55,315 nt of DNA from JBFMGS01 sp040752635 (GCA_040752635.1 JBFMGS010000008.1:1-55315), one strand, 5' to 3'. Shown: positions 31,709-40,867, counted from the stretch's first letter. Notes: generated by a model not told the origin, from the letters alone. A program made the numbers and translations.

Positions 31709-31752
31709 CCCGGGTCCGGGCTCTCTCGTCACCGAGCTCGCCCGGACCCGGG
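31709..31752 (-). other. Intercistronic hairpin between binding-protein and permease genes
   Basis: CCCGGGTCCGGGC (31709-31721) pairs perfectly with 31740-31752; the 18-base loop holds a further CTCG/CGAG stem. No T-run follows, so it more likely acts as an mRNA-processing or 3'-stabilising hairpin that raises binding-protein yield over membrane subunits. Confidence 0.7.
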
Positions 31753-31813
31753 AATGCAGGCACCGTCTTACCTGTCCCTGCACGGCGGGGTCACGCAACT
31801 CCCCTGGGCTTTC

Positions 31814-32773
31814 CTAGAAGATACTGTCAGGGTTGTAGTACTTCTCAACATTCTCCTTGGTCACCAGGATGGTACCGGTGATCACCCGCTCCGGGTGGGC
31901 CTTGCCATCGAGGTGATCAACCATCATTTCTACCGCCTTAGTAGCTATCTCATAAGAGTTGTTGATTACCGTTCCGATGAACTGGCCGCCTTTCATTATC
32001 TCTTCGTATGCCTGCCGCTGGCCGTCAATGCCCACCACGAAGACGTCCTTTCTCCCTGCAGCGCGGAGAGTCTTGAGCGCCCCAAGGCCCATGGCGTCAT
32101 TGTGCGTGTAGACGAGCTTCACGTCCGGGTGGGCGGCGAGGGCTTCCTCCATCCTTGCCATGCCCTCAGCGGTGTTGTAATGTGCAATGTACGGTCCTAC
32201 GATCTTGATACCGGGGTATTTCTTTGAAAGCACGGCGTGCATCCCGCCGCCCCGGCCTTTGCCCGCGGAATCGCCGGGATCTCCCGCGATCTCAACCACT
32301 TTGCCTTTGCCGTTCAATGTCTTGCCGATGAGTTCGCCGGCGAGCTCCCCGGCTTTCCACTGATCGATTCCCACATATCCCACGTGACCCTCTGCCAATT
32401 CTCTGTCTGCGCAGATAATGGGAATCTTAGCCGCCAGCGCCTTTTTTACAGCAGAGTCGAGCGCGGTCGGAGTCACAGGGTTCACAATTATCCCATCGAC
32501 TTTCTTTGTGATGAGGTCCTCCATGTCAGCGATCTGTCGCGCTACGATGTTGTCTGCGTTCAACCATATGAGCTTGACGCCAAGACGTTCGGCGGTGTCA
32601 ACTGCCCCTTGATAAAGCGCCAGGTAGTAGGGGCAGTTCATTACAACCTGTGAAAACCCGATCGTATATCGATACTGTTTCTGCGCGCCAACTCCCACGC
32701 TGAGCGACACGAGCACGAGCATTACCATAATCCCAGCGAGCACGTGCTTTCCAAAGGACAATCTCCTCAGCAT
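31814..32773 (-). CDS. rbsB: Ribose-type periplasmic/extracellular sugar-binding protein
   Basis: 319 aa. N-terminal Sec signal (KHVLAGIMVMLVLVSLSVGVGA) without a lipobox; how it stays at a Gram-positive surface is not evident. Peripla_BP_4 fold: YTIGFSQVVMNCPYY, DGIIVNPVTPTALDSAVKKA, IICADRELAEGHVGYVGIDQ, YTHNDAMGLGALKTL and VGIDGQRQAYEEI. It is closer to RbsB than to LsrB in these motifs. Likely ligand: a pentose, deoxypentose or pentitol. Preceded by an operator-like dyad. Confidence 0.92.
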   Translation of the reverse strand: MLRRLSFGKHVLAGIMVMLVLVSLSVGVGAQKQYRYTIGFSQVVMNCPYYLALYQGAVDTAERLGVKLIWLNADNIVARQIADMEDLITKKVDGIIVNPVTPTALDSAVKKALAAKIPIICADRELAEGHVGYVGIDQWKAGELAGELIGKTLNGKGKVVEIAGDPGDSAGKGRGGGMHAVLSKKYPGIKIVGPYIAHYNTAEGMARMEEALAAHPDVKLVYTHNDAMGLGALKTLRAAGRKDVFVVGIDGQRQAYEEIMKGGQFIGTVINNSYEIATKAVEMMVDHLDGKAHPERVITGTILVTKENVEKYYNPDSIF

Positions 32774-32812
32774 CTTTGATAACCCCCCCTAAAGAAGATC
32801 TCTGAAATAGAT

Positions 32813-32827
32813 AGTTGTGCTACAACT
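32813..32827. promoter_or_regulatory. Operator-like dyad upstream of the binding-protein gene
   Basis: AGTTGT-GCT-ACAACT, perfect 6-bp arms, 40-54 bases upstream of the start of the sugar-binding protein gene. Symmetry and position suggest a binding site for one of the SorC regulators. No clear promoter boxes could be matched around it. Confidence 0.5.
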
Positions 32828-32949
32828 GACGCCAGTTCCATCCGCTTGAGTTTCACCGCCATGCGTCATCTGTCCTCCGTCGTCATTTCACCTCCTCGAG
32901 AATGGGACCACCTTGCCCTGGACGCCATGCGAGAAGGCCTCCGTGAGCG

Positions 32950-34512
32950 TCATGCGTCTCGCTCGCCCAGGACCCTGGCGGTCATGGAGTGGAGTATGCC
33001 GCGATTTGCCTCGTAGGTGCGGAGGTACTTTTCGTAGTAGAAGTCATACGTATCCGACGCATCAGGGTTTGGCTCGATCACGTCCTCTACTTCGACCATC
33101 GAAGATGCCGCCAGGTCAAGTGAGCTATATCTACCCGCGCCGAAAGCTCCGACAATAGCAGAACCGAGCACGGAGGCCTCCCTCACTTTGGTAAGCACGA
33201 TGGGCACTTTGCACACATCTGCATAGATTTGCAGCCACAATTTGCTCTTGGTTGCCCCGCCGCACGCCCTCATCTCTTCAACGGTCACGCCCGCCTGGCG
33301 AAAGGTATCTAAAATCTGTCTGGTCCCAAAAGCACACGCCTCAAAGATCGCGCGGATCAGGTGCCCGCGTCCGTGTTTGAGAGAAAGCCCGGCGACAACG
33401 CCGCGGGATAGCGGGTCTCTGAGGGGCGTCCTGTTCCCCTGCCAGTGATCGAGGACAACCAGCCCTTCACAGCCAGGCGGCACTTCTGCAGCCTCGCGGT
33501 TCATGATTTCGTACAGATCCCCCGTTGATGCCGTTGGTGCCTGCGAACCTGCTGTACCCAACATGAAGGTGTCACGAAACCAACGCACTATGGAACCGGA
33601 GGAGATCTGTCCGCCCTCAATGAGCCAGAGTTCTTCGAGCATCGCACTCGGGTACGGGCCCCATATCCCGGGATGGTATACCGCCTCCTGTGAATTGGTC
33701 AGATGGACGTTGGACGTTCCGAGGATGACCGAAAGCCTTCCCGGTCGCAAGCCGTCCAGCCCGATCATGCCTATGTGTGCATCTATTCCGCCTTCCGCAA
33801 CGGGAATACCGGACTTGAGACCTAACTCTCCGGCGGCACGCGAAGTCAATTCGCCCGCAAGAGCACCGATAGGGAGGACACTCTTCGGCCACCTGTCGCG
33901 TAGTTCCAGCAGCCCGGCCGCTCCGAGGAACGTTTCGTCAAAGCCGCCGTCAGGCAGGGAGTAATGCCACTTGCAGGTGGCGTTGCACCGCGAGGCAGTG
34001 TACTCCCCTGTAAGCATGAAAATCAGCCAGTCGGTCTGCTCCATCACACGGGCCGCGCTGTCCCATATCCTCGGCTCGTTTTCTTTGACCCACAGCGCCT
34101 TGGCCATCATCCATTCGGGTGACTCCTGTCCGCCCACGTATTTGAGTCGAGGGTGCCTGGTGGCTGTGATCGCCGCGGCCTGACCCGGGTTACGGGAGTC
34201 CATCCACAGGATTGCGCGGCGAAGGGGTCTTCCGTCTTCGTCGGTGAATACAACTGTAGAGGAGGTGCCATCTACCGAGATCCCGGCGATCTGTGCAGGT
34301 TTCACGCCGGAGACCTGCAGGCAGCGTCTCACGGCCGCTAACGCCGCCCTCCACCAATCGTCCGCATCCTGTTCGGCCCACCCGGGCCTATCCTGATATA
34401 CGGGGTACTCCTCGCTAACGAGAGCTGCAGGGTTACCCTTGTCGTCGAAAAGCCCCGCCCTCAAGCTTTGGGTGCCCGCGTCTATCCCCAGGTAGTAGTG
34501 CTTTCGAGCCAT
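32950..34512 (-). CDS. FGGY-family pentulose kinase (ribulokinase/xylulokinase-like)
   Basis: 520 aa. Actin-like kinase motifs: LGIDAGTQSLRAGLFD (phosphate 1), ISVDGTSSTVVF, WMDSRNPGQ, catalytic Asp in EGGIDAHIGMIG, and ACGGATKSKLWLQIYAD (adenosine). The C-terminus (YDFYYEKYLRTYEANR) is of the ribulokinase/5-carbon-sugar kinase kind. It phosphorylates a ketopentose, which would feed the RpiB-like isomerase. Co-oriented with the ABC transporter and the two alcohol dehydrogenases, pointing to pentitol or ketopentose use. The exact sugar cannot be told from sequence. Confidence 0.9.
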   Translation of the reverse strand: MARKHYYLGIDAGTQSLRAGLFDDKGNPAALVSEEYPVYQDRPGWAEQDADDWWRAALAAVRRCLQVSGVKPAQIAGISVDGTSSTVVFTDEDGRPLRRAILWMDSRNPGQAAAITATRHPRLKYVGGQESPEWMMAKALWVKENEPRIWDSAARVMEQTDWLIFMLTGEYTASRCNATCKWHYSLPDGGFDETFLGAAGLLELRDRWPKSVLPIGALAGELTSRAAGELGLKSGIPVAEGGIDAHIGMIGLDGLRPGRLSVILGTSNVHLTNSQEAVYHPGIWGPYPSAMLEELWLIEGGQISSGSIVRWFRDTFMLGTAGSQAPTASTGDLYEIMNREAAEVPPGCEGLVVLDHWQGNRTPLRDPLSRGVVAGLSLKHGRGHLIRAIFEACAFGTRQILDTFRQAGVTVEEMRACGGATKSKLWLQIYADVCKVPIVLTKVREASVLGSAIVGAFGAGRYSSLDLAASSMVEVEDVIEPNPDASDTYDFYYEKYLRTYEANRGILHSMTARVLGERDA

Positions 34513-34540
34513 AAACGTCCAGCGGCCTCCATAACGACTA

Positions 34541-34590
34541 TCAACGACTTGTTCTCGTCCGGTCCGTCAACGACTGTTCTCATCCAGTCC
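34541..34590. repeat. Short tandem direct repeat upstream of the kinase
   Basis: TCAACGACTTGTTCTCGTCC begins copy 1 (34541-34565) and TCAACGACTGTTCTCATCC copy 2 (34567-34590); three differences including one deletion. On the minus strand AGTCGTT recurs three times before the kinase ribosome site (GGAGG, about 13 bases before ATG). Confidence 0.7.
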
Positions 34591-34711
34591 TAAAGACCTA
34601 GACGACCCGCCTCTACCTGATGTTCCAAAGCGCAGGAGTGCAGGCCCTTGACCCCGGGGCTCAGGAAGCCCGGCGCAAGACAAGCCCTGGCCCCGCTCTC
34701 CTCTCGCAGTG

Positions 34712-35779
34712 CTACGGCTGTTGTGGCAGGAACAACACCTTCCCATGCACCATGTGCCGGTTCCATATCTCGTCAAACGCCTGCGGGACTTGTGAAATAG
34801 GTAATCGATGGGTTATGAACGGTTCAGCCACCAGTTTACCCTGGCCCATGAAGTGGAGGGTCGTCCTCCAATCGTCCTGGTGCGGCACCGTCACATCGCC
34901 GGAGTTCCACGAACCTATCACAGAAATCTCGCGCCGCATCACCCTGTCCACAGCAACCTCTGAAAGATCAAGACCCGCATGGGATATACCGCAGAAGACC
35001 ACCGACCCCAGTTTCGAAGCAATAAGGCAGCCCTGGCGTTGGGTCTGTGGAACTCCCGCGGTTTCGATCACGCGGTTGATCCCCACGCCGCCGGTCATCT
35101 CATCGACAACTTCGATGGGATCCGCTACCCGGGCATTGATACATGCATCGGCTCCCAGACGTCGCGCGATCTCTAGCTTCTCGTCGTAGATGTCTACTGC
35201 CACTACCATGACGGCGCCAGCAATTCTTGCCCACTGAACAGTGAAAAGCCCAATCGGACCCGTTCCTAAAACCGCGACAGTATCCCCAACGGTGACCCCC
35301 GCCTTCCTGATAGAATGAAGGGCGACAGCGGCAGGGTCAGTCGTAGCAGCAGTCTCAAAATCGAGACCCTCGGGAAGCCCGAGAACATTCTCAGCTCGGG
35401 TCTTGACATATTCCGCAAATGCCCCGTCCGTCCTGGAGCCGATATAGTCGTAGTGATCGCAAAGGTTATACTGTCCGCTCTTACAATAAACGCATGAGCC
35501 ACATGGGATCAGCGGAATGGCGGTGACGCGCTCCCCGGGTCTTACAGTTTTGACGTCGGGACCTATATCTACAACCTCTCCCGCAAACTCGTGCCCGATA
35601 GTGATAGGGTACGAATAGGCTCCGGTAGCCATAGCCCGGGACGGATCTGAACCGCATATCCCTGCCGCCGCTACCTTAATGAGCACTTCGTTCTCCCCGA
35701 CTTCCGGGACCGGGACGCGTTCGATACGAATATCACCAGGAGCATACAACCGCGCTGCCAGCATGGTCTTTGGGATCAA
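34712..35779 (-). CDS. Zinc-dependent medium-chain alcohol/polyol dehydrogenase 1
   Basis: 355 aa from the TTG at 35779 (AAGGAGGG eight bases upstream); the frame runs on to 36091 without similarity. MDR fold: catalytic zinc ligands in GICGSD and TIGHEFAGEV, structural zinc Cys in IPCGSCVYCKSGQYNLC, NAD loop VAVLGTGPIGLFTVQ followed by VVAVDIYDEKLEIA (Asp favours NAD). Resembles galactitol/sorbitol/xylitol dehydrogenases. Probably oxidises a sugar alcohol to a ketose for the adjacent FGGY kinase. Confidence 0.9.
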   Translation of the reverse strand: MIPKTMLAARLYAPGDIRIERVPVPEVGENEVLIKVAAAGICGSDPSRAMATGAYSYPITIGHEFAGEVVDIGPDVKTVRPGERVTAIPLIPCGSCVYCKSGQYNLCDHYDYIGSRTDGAFAEYVKTRAENVLGLPEGLDFETAATTDPAAVALHSIRKAGVTVGDTVAVLGTGPIGLFTVQWARIAGAVMVVAVDIYDEKLEIARRLGADACINARVADPIEVVDEMTGGVGINRVIETAGVPQTQRQGCLIASKLGSVVFCGISHAGLDLSEVAVDRVMRREISVIGSWNSGDVTVPHQDDWRTTLHFMGQGKLVAEPFITHRLPISQVPQAFDEIWNRHMVHGKVLFLPQQP

Positions 35780-36224
35780 CGTTTCGCCCTCCTTGCTCGC
35801 ACGGCGTCTACACGGATGTTCATCACAGGGGCGGCGCACGAGCAATTCGCGGTCACTGTCGGGCCGCGACCAAAAGCCATCCCTTGCGTGTAGAACAAAT
35901 GTGCAATACCTATGGACATATGTGCTGAGTATACTATTCTCTGCCGTAGGGGAAAATCCTTCTTCAGTGTCACAAGAATTCTCATGGTAGATCTTGGTGG
36001 CGGACCTACCGATTCTGGGCAGATTGACAGGCGTACTGACGCGGGCCTGGTAGCAGTGGGGTCCTATCTGCGGCTGTCTTGTTCGCTGCACGGCAGCCCC
36101 TGGAAGCCTGACAGGCCAAGGTCGTTGCGGCTTCGCAGTTGCGCGGGTTTCTCATAAGTCTCTTCCGTCCCATCCAGGGCTGTGGAGGTAAGGGTCGGTG
36201 AATCCCGGGGAGAAACAAGAATCC
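35780..36224. other. Intergenic region between the two dehydrogenases
   Basis: 445 bases on the path of leftward transcription. An open frame continues upstream of dehydrogenase 1 but shows no similarity and lacks a ribosome site. No terminator with a T-run found. Confidence 0.4.
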
Positions 36225-37274
36225 TCACATACTGACGATGACTTTCATCCCCCTTCTCTCTGCCACTACGAGAAGGCCCTCCTCAAGCCTATCCAGCGGC
36301 AACACGTGGCTTATGAGGCTTCTGACGTTGATCTGGCCCCTTTCGAGAAGCCTCATCGCAAGGTTGAAATGCCCGTGGTTGAAATCATGGCTGCCCGTGA
36401 GCTCAATCTGCTTGTAGTGAATGACGTTGAGATCCACGTCAAGGCGACCCTCGGGATAAAGACCGGCGAAGATGTTTACGGTCCCACACGGGGCGACGAC
36501 GCCTAGGGCCCAGGCAACCGCTCCGGTTGAACTCGCCGCAACTATAACTTTGTCGGGGCCATTACCTCCTGTCATTTCCCGGACCCGTCTCACCGCTGTT
36601 TCATAGCCTGGGGACTCGCCGGGCTCCAGACAAACTATCCTTTCGATACCGAGTGCACGCGCAACCTCCAGCCTTCCAGCGCTGAGGTCACAGATGGCCA
36701 CCCTCGCACCTCTAACGCGAGCAAGCTGAGCGTGTAGCAGGCCGATGGGGCCTGCGCCAACTACGAGGACATCGTCCCCGACCGAAATCCCGCTTCTCTC
36801 CTGCCCATTTATGCAACACGCAAGCGGCTCTGCAAAGACGGCTTCCTCATACGACATAGAGGGCGGAATAACCCAGAGACTCGTTAGAGGCGCCTTACCA
36901 TATTCCGCGAACCCGCCGACGACGCGCGCACGGTTGTCTCTTACACAGTAATTCGGCAGCCCTCGACGGCAGAATTCGCACTGGTTGCACGAAGCCAGCC
37001 AACATGCTGCCACCCGGGTTCCCGGGCGAATTTGCGACGGCGCCGTTCCTACAACTTCCACTACCTCGCCGACCCACTCATGTCCGGGGAGAAACGGCAA
37101 CTTGGCTTCAGGTATGCGTGCTTGCCCGGTGTATAGCCGAACGTCGCTTGGACAGATCCCGCACGCAGCAACTCGTATGAGAGCCTCCCCGGGGCCCGGT
37201 TTTGGCAACGGCACGCGCTCAACGCGCAACTGGCGCGGACCGTGCAACATTGCAGCCCGCATGTGATCCTTCAT
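36225..37274 (-). CDS. Zinc-dependent medium-chain alcohol/polyol dehydrogenase 2
   Basis: 349 aa, ATG with AAGGAGG ten bases upstream. ACGICPSDVRLY and LPGHEWVGEV bring the catalytic zinc ligands; ASCNQCEFCRRGLPNYC the structural zinc; VLVVGAGPIGLLHAQLA and ICDLSAGRLEVA form the NAD site. Only distantly similar to dehydrogenase 1 (CPSD in place of CGSD), so it likely acts on another polyol or sugar. First gene of the leftward run that leads to the FGGY kinase and ABC transporter. Confidence 0.9.
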   Translation of the reverse strand: MKDHMRAAMLHGPRQLRVERVPLPKPGPGEALIRVAACGICPSDVRLYTGQARIPEAKLPFLPGHEWVGEVVEVVGTAPSQIRPGTRVAACWLASCNQCEFCRRGLPNYCVRDNRARVVGGFAEYGKAPLTSLWVIPPSMSYEEAVFAEPLACCINGQERSGISVGDDVLVVGAGPIGLLHAQLARVRGARVAICDLSAGRLEVARALGIERIVCLEPGESPGYETAVRRVREMTGGNGPDKVIVAASSTGAVAWALGVVAPCGTVNIFAGLYPEGRLDVDLNVIHYKQIELTGSHDFNHGHFNLAMRLLERGQINVRSLISHVLPLDRLEEGLLVVAERRGMKVIVSM

Positions 37275-37564
37275 CTTGCTGTGTCCTCCTTGCCCCCGGG
37301 CCCAGTCAAAGCAGCTTGACCGCGCTACGTATGAAGGGCCTAATATCGTTTGAGGCGACCCCGAACAAGCTCAGGAGCCTCCCAACCGTATATACTATCA
37401 TATAAACGCAGGCCCTAGCTTCTAAGTCGCATGCAAGAACTTGAGGAGCGCTGTACTATTTCGCGAGACGAACAAGTCAACAGGCGGGGTAAGCACCGTT
37501 TTCGTCTATGACCTCAAGCTCCCTATCCAGTCTCGCTTCCATCCACTTTTAACCTATAAGGGAG

Positions 37565-37825
37565 TTGGCGCCCGGTTACCAGGTGGTCAGGGAGATCATC
37601 AAACAGCGCAAGAGGCTCGGCATGACCCAAGAGGAACTGGCAAGGCGCATGGGGACTAAACAGTCAGTTGTATCTTGCCTGGAATCAGGAAAGTATACCA
37701 GTATTACATTACAGACTCTGGAGCGGATGGCAAAGGTCCTGGGTTGTGCGTTGAAGGTAAACTTGGTGCCGCTGAAAAAAGAGGGCAAAGCCAAGCAACA
37801 CGGGGACCTTTTGGTTCCTGTATAA
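37565..37825 (+). CDS. XRE-family HTH protein, orphan antitoxin-like
   Basis: 86 aa if the TTG at 37565 is used; a GTG six codons further in is the alternative, and neither has a well-spaced ribosome site. HTH: RLGMTQEELARRMGTKQSVVSCLESGKYTSITLQTLERMAKVLG-type HigA/Xre domain (residues about 18-61), then LKVNLVPLKK, the beta strand usual in HigA antitoxins. No HigB-like toxin frame is seen upstream or downstream. Isolated between two leftward operons and closed by its own terminator. Confidence 0.8.
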   Translation: MAPGYQVVREIIKQRKRLGMTQEELARRMGTKQSVVSCLESGKYTSITLQTLERMAKVLGCALKVNLVPLKKEGKAKQHGDLLVPV

Positions 37826-37896
37826 GCACAACCGGACACAGCTATCGGAGGTAGATCGTATGTTGCCGTGACGTTCTGCCCGGCGACCCTTGGCGA

Positions 37897-37942
37897 CCCC
37901 TGTTGACTGGCACACCGCGTGCTCCAACAGGGGTTTTTCTTT
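37897..37942 (+). terminator. Intrinsic terminator of the XRE gene
   Basis: CCCCTGTTG (37897-37905) pairs with CAACAGGGG (37925-37933); the loop contains a further GCAC/GTGC stem. TTTTTCTTT follows immediately. Confidence 0.92.
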
Positions 37943-37996
37943 ACCCTCGCACCGTCATGGAAAACATCAATGTTCTCCCCAGCCAGCTCCGCTAAG

Positions 37997-38938
37997 TTAC
38001 TCGCGCCGTCGCCCGGCCAGAAACTCCTCGACTTCAGGTCGCCTGGGCATGGCCGGTGCTGTACCCACTCTCGTCACAGAAATGGCACCGGCTGCATTGG
38101 CAAACTCAACGGCGTCAAGCAAAGGCCGCCCTTCCGCAAGAGCAACGACCAGTGCGCCGTTAAATGCATCGCCGGCGCCCGTAGTATCCACAGCCTTCAC
38201 CTCGAAGGCAGGTGCGTGATATACGCCGGTGTGGCTTACTACGAGGGCCCCGGTGGCCCCGAGAGTGATCACAACATTGCGGCATCCCCGCGCCAGCAAA
38301 TCTCTAGCCGCCTTTTCGGCGGTTCTGTCATCCACCACAGCCTGGCCGGTGATTGCAGACGCCTCTGTCTCGTTGGGAGTCAGTACGTCGACTTTGGATA
38401 GTAAATCGTCAGGGACCGGCCTCCCGGGCGCCGGATTCAACACAATGCCCACGTTGTTTGCATGCGCGAATTTGATGGCGTACTCCACAGTATGCATCGG
38501 GATCTCCAGTTGCAGCAACACGTAGTCCGAACCCAGGATCCGATCCCTGGCCTTCTCAACATCGCTCGGCTCGAGCTCGTTGTTGGACCCGGGCGCCACC
38601 ACTATCATGTTTTCGCCCTTCTCCTCGTCAACCATTATCAAGGCGGCGCCGGTACAGACGTTGTCAACTCGCTTGACGAAGTCCACCTGTATACCCTCTT
38701 TAACCAGGTTCTCGTACGCCACATCGCCGAAGTAGTCCCTTCCCAGGGAGACTACCATGCACACTTTGGCGCCCAGCCTTGCGGCAGCGACGGCTTGGTT
38801 GGAGCCCTTCCCGCCGGGGCCCATCCGAAAAGGGCCTCCCATAACAGTCTCTCCTGCTACCGGGAGCCTCGGTGTTCTTGACATGAGGTCCATCATAAAA
38901 CTACCTACAACGGTGATCCTGGGTTCTCTATTCGCCAT
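37997..38938 (-). CDS. rbsK: PfkB-family sugar kinase, ribokinase-like
   Basis: 313 aa from the ATG at 38938 (GGGGGAGG upstream). Signature 1 MGPGGKGSNQAVAAARLGA is that of ribokinase; signature 2 VDTTGAGDAFNGAL holds the catalytic Asp; NPAPGRP and LTPNETEA are typical of RbsK. It phosphorylates the 5-hydroxyl of ribose or 2-deoxyribose. It is the last gene of the operon that encodes the CUT1 importer, 79 bases after permease 2. Its product would be the substrate of RpiB-like or DeoC in the microcompartment; that link is inferred. Confidence 0.9.
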   Translation of the reverse strand: MANREPRITVVGSFMMDLMSRTPRLPVAGETVMGGPFRMGPGGKGSNQAVAAARLGAKVCMVVSLGRDYFGDVAYENLVKEGIQVDFVKRVDNVCTGAALIMVDEEKGENMIVVAPGSNNELEPSDVEKARDRILGSDYVLLQLEIPMHTVEYAIKFAHANNVGIVLNPAPGRPVPDDLLSKVDVLTPNETEASAITGQAVVDDRTAEKAARDLLARGCRNVVITLGATGALVVSHTGVYHAPAFEVKAVDTTGAGDAFNGALVVALAEGRPLLDAVEFANAAGAISVTRVGTAPAMPRRPEVEEFLAGRRRE

Positions 38939-39017
38939 GGTCCTCCCCCTGCCTCGCCAAAATCGCGTTGCCAGATGTTCCAACGTTGCCGGTGCATCGT
39001 GCACGCCTATCTCCTCA

Positions 39018-39857
39018 TCAGCCCCTCATAGCTCCAAGCGTCAGCCCTCTCACGAGATACCTCTGCAGCAACAAAGCAAGGATTACTACGGGAAGCGACG
39101 TTAGTACAGATAGAGCGGATATCTCACCCCACATGATCTCGTGTCCACCGACCATACCTGATATGATCACGGGGAGCGTGGTCACTCTCGATCTCGTCAA
39201 GACTAGGGCGAAGAGAAACTCGTTCCAGGAGAATATGAAGCAGAAGAGGCCGGTCACGATGAGAGCGGGTACCGCAAGCGGCAGCGCGATTCTCCAGAAC
39301 ACCTGCAGGCGGTTGAAACCATCAACCAGCGCCGCTCCCTCTATGTCGGCAGGAATGTCCTCAAAAAACCCCTTGATGAGCCAGACCGCAAATGGCAGGT
39401 TAAACAGGCAATAGGCAAGCACTAACGCAGGATAGGTGTCGAGCAACCCTGCATACCGCATCAGTATGAATATGGGGATTATGCCGGCTATCGGCGGCGC
39501 CATCCGAATCGAGAGGATCCAGAAGGACAGGTTGTCGCCACCGGTCCTGTACCTGGCGATGCTGTAAGCTGCCAGAGAGCCCAGGACGATCGCCAGCGCC
39601 GCGCTGGATCCCGCCACGACGAGGCTGTCCTTGATACCCTTCGCCCCGCCACGCTCAAGAGCCCTGCTGAAATTATGCCACTCTAGCTGCTTGGGTACAA
39701 ACACCGGTGGCGACGTGTAGAACTCCCCGCGCTGCTTAACCGACCCCACGAACATCCAGTACACGGGGAAAAGGTTGAATAAGAGCAGAACTCCTATTGT
39801 GAAGTAAACTAACGCGGCCTGCCACGACTTGCTCGACCGGATCTCCCGCTCTTTCAT
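39018..39857 (-). CDS. CUT1-type sugar ABC permease (MalG-like), system A
   Basis: 279 aa, six hydrophobic segments. The EAA loop that contacts the ATPase is DIEGAALVDGFNRLQVFWRI followed by ALPLAVPALI. N-terminal LLFNLFPVYWMFVGSVKQRGE is typical of MalG partners. Four bases separate it from the MalF-like gene. Together with the next genes forms one importer. Confidence 0.93.
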   Translation of the reverse strand: MKEREIRSSKSWQAALVYFTIGVLLLFNLFPVYWMFVGSVKQRGEFYTSPPVFVPKQLEWHNFSRALERGGAKGIKDSLVVAGSSAALAIVLGSLAAYSIARYRTGGDNLSFWILSIRMAPPIAGIIPIFILMRYAGLLDTYPALVLAYCLFNLPFAVWLIKGFFEDIPADIEGAALVDGFNRLQVFWRIALPLAVPALIVTGLFCFIFSWNEFLFALVLTRSRVTTLPVIISGMVGGHEIMWGEISALSVLTSLPVVILALLLQRYLVRGLTLGAMRG

Positions 39858-39861
39858 AGTC

Positions 39862-40776
39862 TCACGCCCTCCCCACTCTCATCATTTTAACCAGGCGCAT
39901 GCAGATCACGGTCACGATCACGAGCTGAATCACCGCCAGTGCTGTCGCGTACCCCATGCTGAAGTACCTGAAGCCGTTGATATACGTGTAAAGGCTCACA
40001 CTTTCCGACGCCGATCCAGGGCCTCCTCCCGTGAGCAGGAAGACCAGGTCAAAGATCTTGAAGACGTCCATGACCCGGAACAGCGCCACTATGATTACGG
40101 TAGGTTTCAGGAGGGGAAGCGTCACACGCCGGAACACCTGCCAGGGGGTAGCGCCGTCAACGTTAGCTGCTTCGTAGACACGAGGGGATATCGATTGAAG
40201 CCCTGCGAGCAACACGACGGTAACAAAGGGGGTCCACTGCCACACCTCGGCGGCCAGGATCGAGAAGAGAGCCGTTCGGGTATCCGCAAGCCAGGCAAAC
40301 CCGTTGCCAAGATGAAGAGCACGAATGATGTAGTTCAGCGGGCCGAAGGATTCATGGTATATGACCCGCCACTGAAAGCCGACAACAACCGGAGCAATCG
40401 TGATCGGAATAAGAAACAGCGATGTAACGAGCTTTTTCAGCCTAAATTCTCGGTTCAGCAGAAGCGCCGTCGCAAGACCGAGAACTAGCTGCAGCCCCAC
40501 TCCTCCCACCAGAAGGATAAGAGTGTTCTTCATTGCGTTCCAGAACCGGCCGTCCGCTAAGATATTAGCGTAGTTACCGAACCAAGCGAATTGCGGCGGC
40601 GCCATGGAAACGAGTTCCCACGACGTGAAGCTGGTGATGAAGATGAATAGTAGCGGTCCGATGGCGAGAGCGAGCAGGATACCTACTACAGGTGCAATAA
40701 ACAACACGGGTAGCTTCTTGTCGGTCCACAGGCTGAGATCTCGGGCCCTGGCAGGCGCGATACCTCCGGGGTTCAT
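39862..40776 (-). CDS. CUT1-type sugar ABC permease (MalF/UgpA-like), system A
   Basis: 304 aa, six hydrophobic segments: KLPVLFIAPVVGILLALAIG first, EAA motif RVYEAANVDGATPWQVFRRV near residue 210, and LTGGGPGSASESVSLYTY, a loop typical of sugar permeases. Pairs with the MalG-like product to form the channel. Confidence 0.93.
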   Translation of the reverse strand: MNPGGIAPARARDLSLWTDKKLPVLFIAPVVGILLALAIGPLLFIFITSFTSWELVSMAPPQFAWFGNYANILADGRFWNAMKNTLILLVGGVGLQLVLGLATALLLNREFRLKKLVTSLFLIPITIAPVVVGFQWRVIYHESFGPLNYIIRALHLGNGFAWLADTRTALFSILAAEVWQWTPFVTVVLLAGLQSISPRVYEAANVDGATPWQVFRRVTLPLLKPTVIIVALFRVMDVFKIFDLVFLLTGGGPGSASESVSLYTYINGFRYFSMGYATALAVIQLVIVTVICMRLVKMMRVGRA

Positions 40777-40867
40777 TGCTCGGCATCTCCTTTCTGCCGG
40801 TCACTCTGGTGCACTTCGAAGCCATGGGTGGGGCCACCCGGGGACGAGCGGCCCCACCGCTTTGTCG

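Noticed and set aside
37441..37659. Frame upstream of the XRE gene as HigB-like toxin
   Set aside because: Lacks the toxin core residues, and its second half is the XRE gene in another frame.
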